Assembly (NCBI RefSeq): GCF_905171765.1
Contig: NC_053390.1
Span: 138,417,468 to 138,481,467, forward strand
Length of the DNA stretch: 64,000 bases
Direction: 5' to 3'
DNA from: Bufo bufo
Taxonomy: Eukaryota; Chordata; Amphibia; Anura; Bufonidae
The notes beneath the pieces were generated by a model. The model was not told where the DNA came from, searched no databases, and saw nothing but the letters and a program-made list of their open reading frames with translations. A program made the translations under genes and the position numbers. Shown here in pieces: positions 56,213 through 64,000 of the stretch. Position 1 is the stretch's first letter, and each line of letters starts with the position of its first letter.

Positions 56213-57690
56213 TCAGGGTGGGAGATCCATGGCTCCCATCAGGTGTTTAGGCGCCTTCCCGGACTTGATGCGATAGATTCTTTTCCAGAGCTCCAGGTGT
56301 GGTAGGTTCGGGAGCGTCGTCGGGTAGTTCACCGGTAGCCAGGTAGGTATGTTGATAGGTTGTATGCCTATGAGCTCCCACGCCTTGTCCAGATCTCGTC
56401 TCCTAGTTTCTGATACATAATATTCTCTGGTCATGAGGACAACATCTCCCCCCTTGTCCGCTGGTTTTATGATAATGTCCTGGCAGGACTTAAGCCATTT
56501 TAATGCTTCATATTCACCTGTTTTCAAATTTGAAGATTGTGTTGGTTAAATCAAGGCTCTTATTAATTTTAGGACCTGATGGTAGAAAAGTTCAAGGCTG
56601 CTACCAGCAGGCAAGGGTGGCCAAAATGTAGATCTCACACCCCCTGTGAATTCCTGTATTGGAACTATATTTTGTTCATCTATCTTTGTCTGGGGGTCAT
56701 TCTCATGCATCAAAATTGCTAAACAGGACAGTTCTGTCATTAAAATTTGCTGAGGTACTGAAAACTAGGGGGCCGATCACGATGGAATCTCTCCCTCCTT
56801 CCGTTGTCGTTCCTCCCCAGACTTTGAACAAAACATTCTACGTAGATTCAATTTACGGACCACATAATGGGATCTAATTGTTCCACCAGGCTGAATCCCA
56901 GTCCCTTATTAAGGACTGAGATGCAGTCCGTTGTCAATTCCAGATCCGTAAGGTTTATAACATTGGAGGTTATTTCTGTTGAGTCAGTCTCTAACTTCAG
57001 CGTCTCCAAGAGACTTGCTTCCTCTTCCGACCATATCGTTTGACTTGAGATTTTCTTCCGCCTTCCCCTTCTGACACTCCACCTATAGGGTTATCATTCT
57101 CATGATTCATATTTCTAGATGGTCTACTGCCAGTCTCATCAGAGACGCTTGAGTCTGACTCAGTTGTCCAATAATCATTCTGCACCCGACGTAGTGAACG
57201 ACTCCGTCTCTGTCTTCTCATATTCCAATCAAACACTTTATTTGAATCATAGTCCTGCTTATCCCGGAGGAATTTATCCCTCTTTCTTTCCTTGGTCTCA
57301 GCTTGAACCAGAATCAGTTTCTTGTCTAAAAGTTTATTAAAAGCTTGTAGTTGGCTCTCAGTTAAGTGGGACTGTAGCTCCACTCTAGCTTTACTCAATT
57401 CCTCAGTCAATTTGGCATATTCAATCTCATTTCTCTTTAACACCATTCTTAGGATTTGTAATGAAAAATCCATATGTAATTTTTTCTGAAAAATACTATG
57501 TTCCTGAAATTGGGAGATCTCATTGTATATCCGCAGCCTCCGAAAAACACGGTTTCTTTCACTATATGATCTAATAGAGTTCACAGTCCAAAAGAGGTGT
57601 ACTTCTCTATCAGCCAGTTGAGAAACCGTCTTTTGACGAAAATAAGTAAAGGTTGGACAATCGCGGTGAGTGCCGCCATCATTTCTTAAT
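56213..57690 (-). pseudogene. Penelope-like element 3, N-terminal fragment
   Basis: Minus strand. The 5' end at about 57,634-57,683 matches the distal segment of Penelope element 2 (shared TTATTTTCGTCAAAAGA). The frame at 56,997-57,584 (195 codons) encodes a charged, helix-rich region (LTEELSKARVELQSHLTESQ, FNKLLDKKLILVQAETKERK, FLRDKQDYDSNKVFDW) typical of Penelope N-termini, followed by a basic tail. The next part at 56,400-56,527 has IIIKPADKGGDVVLMTREYY, the conserved pre-polymerase motif. Downstream of 56,400 the reading diverges and the polymerase is absent, so the copy is 3'-truncated or joined to something else. Confidence 0.78.
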
Positions 57691-57721
57691 TATTCTTCTT
57701 AGTTATCCACCAAAAGGATCA

Positions 57722-59235
57722 CTTCCCTAAGTGAGGAAGAAGTACAGCGGCGTCTTAAAAAGATTAAAATAGACAAAGCGCAAGGACCAGATGGCATACA
57801 CCCCCATATCTTAAGAGAATTTAAGTAATGTCATAGCCAGACCCTTATTTCTGATATTTAAGGACTCTATACTGACAGGGAGTGTTCCACAGGATTGGTG
57901 CATAGAAAATGTAGTGGCAATAATCAAAAAGGCTCCAATAACAGAGCCATAAAACCTGTATGTTTAACATCTGTCATGGGTAAACTGTTTGAAGGTTTTC
58001 TAAGAGATGCTATCTTGGATTACCTCAATGAAAAAAAGCAAATAACGCCATATCAGCATGGCTTCATGAGGGATCGGTCATGTCAAACTAATCAGTTTCT
58101 ATGAGGAGGTAAGTTCTACACTTGACAGCAGCATGAGAATGCCTTGACTGGGAGAAAATGTCTGTATGTGGGTAAGTAACTGGGTCAGTGATAGAAAACA
58201 GAGGGTAGTTATTAATGGTACACACTCAGATTGGGTCACTTTCACTAGTGGAATACCTCAGGGGTCAGTATTAGGCCTGATTCTCTTTAATATATTTATT
58301 AATGATCTTGTAGAAGGCTTGCACAGTAAGGCTAATTTCACACTAGCGTTCGGGTGTCCGCTTGTGAGCTCCGTTTGAAGGCTCTCACAAGCGGCCCCGA
58401 ACGGATCCGTCCAGTCCTAATGCATTCTGAGTGGATGCGGATCCGCTCAGAATGCATCAGTCTGGCAGCGTTTGTCCTCCGCTCCGCTCAGCAGACGGAC
58501 ACCTGAACGCTGCTTGCAGCGTTCGGGTGTCCGCCTGGCCATGCGGAGGCAAACGGATCCGTCCAGACTTACAATGTAAGTCAATGGGGACGGATCCGTT
58601 TGAAATTGACACAGTATGGCTCAATTTTCAAACGGATCCGTCCCCCATTGACTTTCAATGTAAAGTCAAAACGGATCCGTTTGCATTATCATGAACAATG
58701 GTAATGGTAATGCAAACGGATCCGTTCTGAACGGATCTAAGCGTTTGCATTATAGGAGCGGATCCGTCTGTGCAGATACCAGACGGATCCGCTCTGAACG
58801 CAAGTGTGAAAGTAGCCTAAAATGTAAATTTTTGCAGATGACACTAAACTGTGTAAAGTAATTAACATGGAAGAGGAAAGTATACTGCTACAGATGGATC
58901 TGGATAGATTGGAGGCTTGGGCAGAGAAGTGGCAGATGAGGTTTAACATTGACAAATGTAAGGTTATGCACATGGGAAGGAAAAATACATGTCACCAGTA
59001 CATACTAAATGGTAAAACATAGGGTAACACTGACCTGGAAAAGGACTTTTAGTGGACAGCAAACTAAACTGTAGAAGCCAGTGTCAGGAAGCTGGTGCCA
59101 AGGCCAATAAGATAATGGGTTGCATCAAAAGGGGCATAGATGCCCATGATGAAAACATACTTCTGTCATTTTTCAAATCTCTAGTCAGCCCACACATAGA
59201 GTACTGTTTATACAGCTCCTTCAACACAGGTTAGA
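57722..59235 (+). pseudogene. LINE reverse transcriptase copy 1 (L2/CR1 group)
   Basis: A decayed copy of the family at 62.3-64 kb. Segments: KAQGPDGIHPHILREF (57,776), VMGKLFEGFLRDAILDYLNE, ITPYQHGFMRDRSCQTN (57,970-58,090), a gap where the core palm is deleted, [20 protein letters not shown] and [20 protein letters not shown] (58,166-58,320), then, after a 488-bp MITE, FADDTKLCKVINMEEES and MRFNIDKCKVMHMGRK (58,835-58,990), and SLVSPHIEYC at 59,190. A coding segment including the first catalytic Asp is missing between 58,100 and 58,165. Stops and frameshifts elsewhere. Confidence 0.88.
58327..58820. mobile_element. PIF/Harbinger-type MITE E
   Basis: 488 bp (58,330-58,817) flanked by TAA (58,327-58,329 and 58,818-58,820). 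The ends are GGCTAATTTCACACTAGCG and, on the complement, GGCTACTTTCACACTTGCG. The uninterrupted LINE at 62,940 confirms the insertion. The interior carries about nine CGGATCCG or related palindromes (ACGGATCCGT). Confidence 0.9.
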
Positions 59236-60048
59236 GTATGTCTCATCCACTTAAGCAATATGGTAAGGGATGAAATGCCAGCAGAACAGTAGTTTTTGAG
59301 ACTGTTCCCAGTGTTTTATGCACTTTGAAACCTTGCTAGTCCTTTGGACCACTCTGTGCCATTGGAGTATGGAAAAAATAGTGTGTAGGTCTGTGATGGA
59401 CTGAACCATCACTGGGGCTGCTGGAGAGACCTGAGGGCTAACCTCCTTCCTATGGACTATGGACCCAGAACTATGGAGCCCCCCCCCCCCCTCTTAGTCT
59501 CTGATTTATGTGTGGAGTATTATAGGCCATATCATTCCTATTGCCCATTAAAGGTGCAGGGGTGAACCCAGCAACACAAAAAGGGTTAACTCTGCACTGA
59601 GGCTGCCAAGGAATGTGTTAGCTCATTTGTCCCTTTGTTCTATTGTGTTAGTGATGGGATTAAGTAGCCAACTCCGGTGTAGAGGAGTAGATCACCCTCT
59701 GATACACTCAGGAGACAATCCCATCACATGTGTCTCCTCTCTCCCTATTCTTCCATTAAGACACTGGCGAGGGGATGTCTGTTTGCATGCTGTTCATGTT
59801 TGATTAAGTTATGTTGTTATACCTCTTGAACTCTATATGTATACTAAGTTAGTCCATTGTCTTAGTTAACTGTATCACAGGCAGAGGGGATGTGCCTCTG
59901 GCCTGTGGAATTGTATAAATTATGAGTGCTGGCTGGCATTAAATTGTCCTGTTCTACCCTTCATGAAGTCTGGGCTCATGTTTGGGGGATTGGAGAACTA
60001 CTCTGGGGATTGCTATAATCACTGTACTCTCCAGAGTATAATCCCTAG
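59236..60048. other. LTR-like unassigned sequence
   Basis: No coding frame. A TATAAAT box at about 59,916 followed by a TTAAATTG signal and a CT-rich stretch resembles the promoter region of an LTR in plus orientation, but matching termini and a target duplication are not found. A run of 12 C lies at about 59,479. Confidence 0.3.
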
Positions 60049-61895
60049 TAGGGTTGAGTGAACCCGAACTGTAAAGTTCGGGTTTGTACCGAACTTTACG
60101 ATTTTTTTGAACCCGAACATTTCAGTAAAAGTTTGGGTTTGAGTTCGGTGTTCAGCGATTTAATGGCATTTTTTGAAAGGCTGCAGGGCAGCCAATCAAC
60201 AAGCGTTTAACTCGTGTGCCCTTAGAAGCCATCACAGCTATGCCTACTAATGGGATGGCTGTGATTGGCCAGTGCAGCATGTGACCCAGCCTCTATATAA
60301 GCTGGAGTCACATAGCGCCGCACGTCATTCAGCTCTTACTAGTGTAGGGATAGGGTGCTGCTGCTGTGAGGGAGAGAATAGGAAAGAATCTGATATCAGA
60401 ACTTGTTGTTAACTCTGAGATCTACAGCGATTTATTTATTAATTTTTTTTTGTGTGGGTGCAATGCTAAATTTTTGTACCCTGCCCTGAGCCCAGTGAAA
60501 CAGAAAAATAGGTTTTATCCGTCTGTTAGTTAGGTGGGCGTTGGCAGTCATTTTGTGCAAGTTCAGTGCACCAGCACTGCATATGTGCCAGGGACAATAA
60601 TTTAATCCTGTTCTTTTAGTTCAGTGGGCAACATATACCCATTTTTTAAGTGCACCTGCACTGCATATGTGCCAGGGGAAGGGAAAATAATATAGGTAAT
60701 CTTTTCTGTGAGTTCAGGGACCCATAAGGTGACATATTCACATTTGTATCTGTAAAGTACCCCTGTGCTGCATATGTGAGTGTAATCAATTCAGTAAATC
60801 CATCTGTTAGATTCTGGGGGGACAAATTAATTTTTTTTTGCTAAAAAGTACATTTGCACTGCATTTGTGATAGTGAAAGAAAATCTGTTAAATCCATCTG
60901 TTTAATTGTGGGTGAAAAAATCTTATTTTTTTTCCCATAAAGTACCTTTGTGGCCTGCACTGCAAATCTGATTTCACTGTGGGTGAAAAAAATCATATAT
61001 ATTTTTTTTTCCATAGGGTACCTTTGCGGCCTGCGCTGCTTTTCAGTCCAATAAAACCGTTAAATACTGCTGTTACATTGTTAGTTGAAAAAAATCACAG
61101 TTTTTGTGCTAGATAGTACATTTGCGGCCTGCGCTGCATTTCTGACAGTTCACTAAAACCGTTAAATACTGCTGTTACATTGTTGGTTAAAAAATATCAC
61201 CCTTTTTGTACTAGATAGTACATTTGCGGCCTGCGCTGCATTTCTGACAGTCCACTAAAACCGTTAAATACTGCTGTTACATTGTTGGTAGAAAAAAGAA
61301 CACTTTTTGTGCTAGATAGTACATTTGCGGCTCGCGCTGCATTTCTGACAGTCCAATAAAACCGGTAAATACTGGTGTTACATTGTTGGTTAAAAAATAT
61401 CACCCTTTTTGTACTAGAAAGTACATTTGCGGCCTGCGCTGCATTTCTGACAGTCCACTAAAACCGGTAAATACTGATGTTATATTGTTGTTTGAAAAGA
61501 AAACCCTTTTTGTGCTATATAGTACATTTGTGGCCTGCGCTGCATTTCTGACAGTTCAATAAAACCGTTAAATACTGCTGTTACATTGTCGGTTGAAAAA
61601 AACAAAATTTTTGGCCATAAAGTATCTTTGCGGCCTGCACTGCAAATCTGATAGTGAAATATAATCAGTGAATACAACTTGGACATTGTGGGTGAAAAAA
61701 ACACTTTTTTGGGGCCATAAAGTACCTTTGCAGCCTCCGCTGCATATCTCCGCAGGCAAATAAATACAGTAAATCCATCTGTAGGATTGTGGGGTGACAT
61801 TTCAACGGTTATCAGGCCAGTCATTCACAAGTGGCTCTGAGGGTGGGTTCCTGCACCAACGTAGGCCAGGTACACAATTGTCCAGCCAGGGCACA
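60049..61895 (+). mobile_element. Non-autonomous hAT relative of element 2
   Basis: Starts TAGGGTTGAGTGAACCCGAA and follows the leader of hAT element 2 closely (GTGATTGGCCAGTGCAGCA, CTATATAAGCTGGAGTCACA). The transposase is deleted except for about 85 nt at 61,809-61,893 (AGTCATTCACAAGTGGCTCT, ACACAATTGTCCAGCCAG), which match 18,009-18,090 of element 2. It is therefore an internally deleted derivative or a recombinant of the same family. Non-coding. Confidence 0.75.
60600..61790 (+). repeat. About 101-nt tandem leader repeat
   Basis: Units with AAGTACATTTGCGGCCTGCG, CTGCATTTCTGACAGTCCA, AAAACCGTTAAATACTGCTG and TTACATTGTTGGTTGAAAAA. Starts fall near 61,117, 61,218, 61,319, 61,421 and 61,522, with more diverged units on both sides. 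Positional equivalent of the arrays in the other hAT elements. Confidence 0.85.
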
Positions 61896-62327
61896 TGTGC
61901 AATACATCATTTTTACACCCCGGATACAGAAAGATAATTTATCTGTCTGTTCATTCTGTGGCTGACCTTCCTACAGCAATTTTTTGGTGGGCGCAATGCA
62001 ACATCTAAAATAAATATTAATAATTTAATACTTAATCCGTCTGTTAGTTAGGTGGGCGACAAACCAATTTTTGTGTGAAGTACACCTGTTTACTGTATGT
62101 GCCAGGGACAATAATATAGTTAATCTGTCTGTGAGTTCAGGGGTAGAGTTGAGCGGACACCTGGATGTTTGGGTTCCACGGGTTCGGCCGAACTTCACAA
62201 AAAAGTTTGAGCTCGGGACCCGAACTTGACCTGAACTTGACCCCGAGGCCAAACCCCATTGAAGTCAATGGGGACCCGAACTTTTGAGCACTAAAATGGC
62301 TCTGAAAATTCATGGAAAGGGTTAGAG
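61896..62327 (+). other. hAT leader fragments
   Basis: A second piece of hAT leader (CCGTCTGTTAGTTAGGTGGG at about 62,036) and then another hAT-like terminus at about 62,147 (TAGAGTTGAGCGGACACC) with a CCGAACTT-rich subterminal block and the dyad CCCATTGAAGTCAATGGGG (62,254). It is cut by the LINE junction. No gene. Confidence 0.5.
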
Positions 62328-63782
62328 GGCATACACCCCCGTATCCTAAGGGAATTAAGTAATGTCATAGCCAGACCCTTATTTCTGATATTTGCGGACT
62401 CTGTACTGACAGGGAATGTCCCACAGGATTGGCGCATGGCAAATGTGGTGCCAATATTCAAAAAGGGTCCAAAAACAGAGCCTGGAAACTATAGGCCGGT
62501 AAGTTTAACATCTGTTGTGGGTAAACTGTTTGAAGGTTTTCTGAGAGATGCTATGTTAGAGCATCTTATGGAAAATAAGCAAATAACGCCATATCAGCAT
62601 GGCTTCGTGAGGGATCGGTCATGTCAAACTAATTTAATCAGTTTCTATGAGGAGGTAAGTACTAGACTTGACAGCGGCGAATCAATGGATGTCGTGTATC
62701 TGGACTTCTCCAAAGCATTTGACACTGTACCTCATAAAAGGTTAGTATATAAAATGAGAATGCTCGGACTCGGAGAAAACGTCTGTAAGTGGTTAAGTAA
62801 CTGGCTCAATGATAGAAAACAGAGGGTGGTTATTAACGGTACATACTCAGATTGGGTCACTGTCACTAGTGGAGTACCTCAGGGGTCAGTATTGGGCCCT
62901 ATTCTCTTCAATATATTTATTAATGATCTTGTAGAAGGCTTGCATAGTAAAATATCAATTTTCGCAGATGACACTAAACTGTGTAAAGTAATTAACACTG
63001 AAGAGGACAGTATACTACTACAGAGGGATCTGGATAGATTGGAGGCTTGGGCAGATAAGTGGCAGATGAGGTTTAACACTGAGAAATGTAAAGTTATGCA
63101 CATGGGAAGGAATAATGCAAGTCACCCATACATACTAAATGGTAAAACACTCGGTAACACTGACATGGAAAAGGATCTAGGAATTTTAATAAACAGCAAA
63201 CTAAGCTGCAAAAAACAGTGTCAGGCAGCGGCTGCCAAGGCCAATAAGATAATGGGTTGCATCAAAAGGGGCATAGATGCCCGTGATGAGAACATATTCC
63301 TACTACTTTACAAATCACTGGTCAGACCACACATGGAGTACTGTGTACAGTTCTGGGCTCCTGTAAACAAGGCAGACATAGCAGAGCTGGAGAGGGTCCA
63401 GAGGAGGGCAACTAAAGTAATAACTGGAATGGGGCAACTACAGTACCCTGAAAGATTATCAAAATTAGGGTTATTCACGTTAGAAAAAAGACGACTGAGG
63501 GGAGATCTAATTACTATGTATAAATATATCAGGGGGCAGTACAGAGATCTATCCCATCATCTATTTATCCCCAGGACTGTGACTGTGACGAGGGGACATC
63601 CTCTGCGTTTGGAGGAAAGAAGGTTTGCACACAAACATAGAAAAGGGTTCTTTACGGTAAGAGCAGTGAGACTATGGAACTCTCTGCCTGAGGAGGTGGT
63701 GATGGTGAGTACAATAAAGGAATTCAAGAGGGGCCTGGATGTATTTCTGGAGTGTAATAATATTACAGGCTATAGCTACTAG
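62328..63782 (+). CDS. LINE reverse transcriptase, 5'-truncated (L2/CR1 group)
   Basis: An uninterrupted frame of about 484 codons. The element copies its RNA directly into nicked target DNA. It opens within the polymerase (GIHPRILRELSNVIARPLF), so the first ATG at 62,436 is internal and the endonuclease and any ORF1 are lost by 5' truncation. Motifs in order: YRPVSLTSVVGKLFE; ITPYQHGFVRDRSCQTN; VYLDFSKAFDTVPH (first catalytic Asp); [30 protein letters not shown] (FADD active site); MRFNTEKCKVMHMGRN; the C-terminal block LERVQRRATKVITGM, LGLFTLEKRRLRGDLI and RAVRLWNSLPEEVV. Lack of any stop over 1.45 kb suggests a recent insertion. It is not an intact gene because the N-terminus is missing. 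L2 versus CR1 clade needs a tree. Confidence 0.9.
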   Translation, partial: GIHPRILRELSNVIARPLFLIFADSVLTGNVPQDWRMANVVPIFKKGPKTEPGNYRPVSLTSVVGKLFEGFLRDAMLEHLMENKQITPYQHGFVRDRSCQTNLISFYEEVSTRLDSGESMDVVYLDFSKAFDTVPHKRLVYKMRMLGLGENVCKWLSNWLNDRKQRVVINGTYSDWVTVTSGVPQGSVLGPILFNIFINDLVEGLHSKISIFADDTKLCKVINTEEDSILLQRDLDRLEAWADKWQMRFNTEKCKVMHMGRNNASHPYILNGKTLGNTDMEKDLGILINSKLSCKKQCQAAAAKANKIMGCIKRGIDARDENIFLLLYKSLVRPHMEYCVQFWAPVNKADIAELERVQRRATKVITGMGQLQYPERLSKLGLFTLEKRRLRGDLITMYKYIRGQYRDLSHHLFIPRTVTVTRGHPLRLEERRFAHKHRKGFFTVRAVRLWNSLPEEVVMVSTIKEFKRGLDVFLECNNITGYSY

Positions 63783-64000
63783 AGAGGGGTCGTTGATCCA
63801 GGGAGTTATTCTGATTGCCTGATTGGAGTCGGGAAGGAATTTTTTATTCCCCTAAAGTGAGGAAAATTGGCTTCTACCTCACAGGGTTTTTTTGCCTTCC
63901 TCTGGATCAACTTGTAGGATGACAGGCCGAACTGGATGGACAAATGTCTTTTTTCGGCCTTATGTACTATGTTACTATGTTACTATGTTACTATGTTACT
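63783..64000 (+). mobile_element. LINE 3' UTR and ATGTTACT microsatellite tail
   Basis: A 3' UTR of about 180 nt (GTTGATCCAGGGAGTTATTC, then GCCTTCCTCTGGATCAACTT) ends in at least four copies of an 8-nt repeat (CTATGTTA) from about 63,967. Tails of this kind terminate L2/CR1-group elements. The window ends inside the tail, so the target duplication cannot be seen. Confidence 0.85.

Overview
This window reads as a gene-poor, repeat-saturated stretch of a large vertebrate genome, most likely an anuran amphibian. That assignment is an inference from the mix of elements, not from a host gene: hAT, piggyBac and PIF/Harbinger-type DNA transposons and MITEs, L1 and L2/CR1-group LINEs, Penelope-like elements with GIY-YIG endonuclease, and chromodomain Ty3/gypsy LTR elements all occur together. 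I find no host protein-coding gene, no tRNA or rRNA gene, and no CRISPR array. Almost every long open frame is a transposon gene or an accidental frame inside a repeat.

Layout. 0.2-0.33 kb: small palindromic MITE. 0.33-1.55 kb: C-rich minisatellite. 2.0-4.7 kb: broken minus-strand hAT transposase. 4.75-19.44 kb: a second, plus-strand hAT element blown up by nested insertions: a 1.1-kb retroposon cluster with a 15-bp target duplication, a complete 7.5-kb piggyBac element at a duplicated TTAA (transposase broken by one stop, plus an array of about 770-bp dyad repeats), and a LINE fragment. 21.2-25.2 kb: third hAT transposase (minus), split by a 974-bp foldback MITE. 25.3-26.2 kb: probable solo LTR. 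27.38-33.81 kb: complete fourth hAT element with a perfect 8-bp target duplication and two MITEs inside. 34.7-38.1 kb: low-complexity material, possibly a piggyBac-like non-autonomous element, with a solo LTR and a MITE inside. 38.1-44.1 kb: two Penelope-like elements tail to tail. 44.15-54.9 kb: an L1 (minus) interrupted by a solo LTR and by a 5.4-kb, nearly intact chromovirus. 54.9-55.8 kb: AT-rich hAT MITE. 56.2-57.7 kb: third Penelope fragment. 57.7-59.2 and 62.3-64.0 kb: two copies of one LINE family, the second with a long intact reverse-transcriptase frame. 60.05-62.3 kb: non-autonomous hAT relatives.

The most informative element is the LTR retrotransposon at 46,046-51,434. Read on the minus strand, it has a 5-bp target duplication, a TATA box, a predicted transcript start 30 nt downstream, and a primer-binding site next to the 5' LTR that is complementary over 10 nt to that predicted start. 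This is the arrangement of self-primed Tf1/Sushi-type chromoviruses. Its gag and pol overlap in the -1 frame at the heptamer GGGAAAC, the same slip site as the Sushi-derived mammalian gene PEG10. The two LTRs differ at about six positions by eye, so the insertion looks young, yet a small deletion breaks the integrase zinc-finger region.

The nested insertions give a relative chronology: the L1 and the older hAT elements came first, then piggyBac, LTR and LINE insertions into them. Target duplications at many junctions (15, 8, 5, 4 and 3 bp) allow confident boundaries without any database search.
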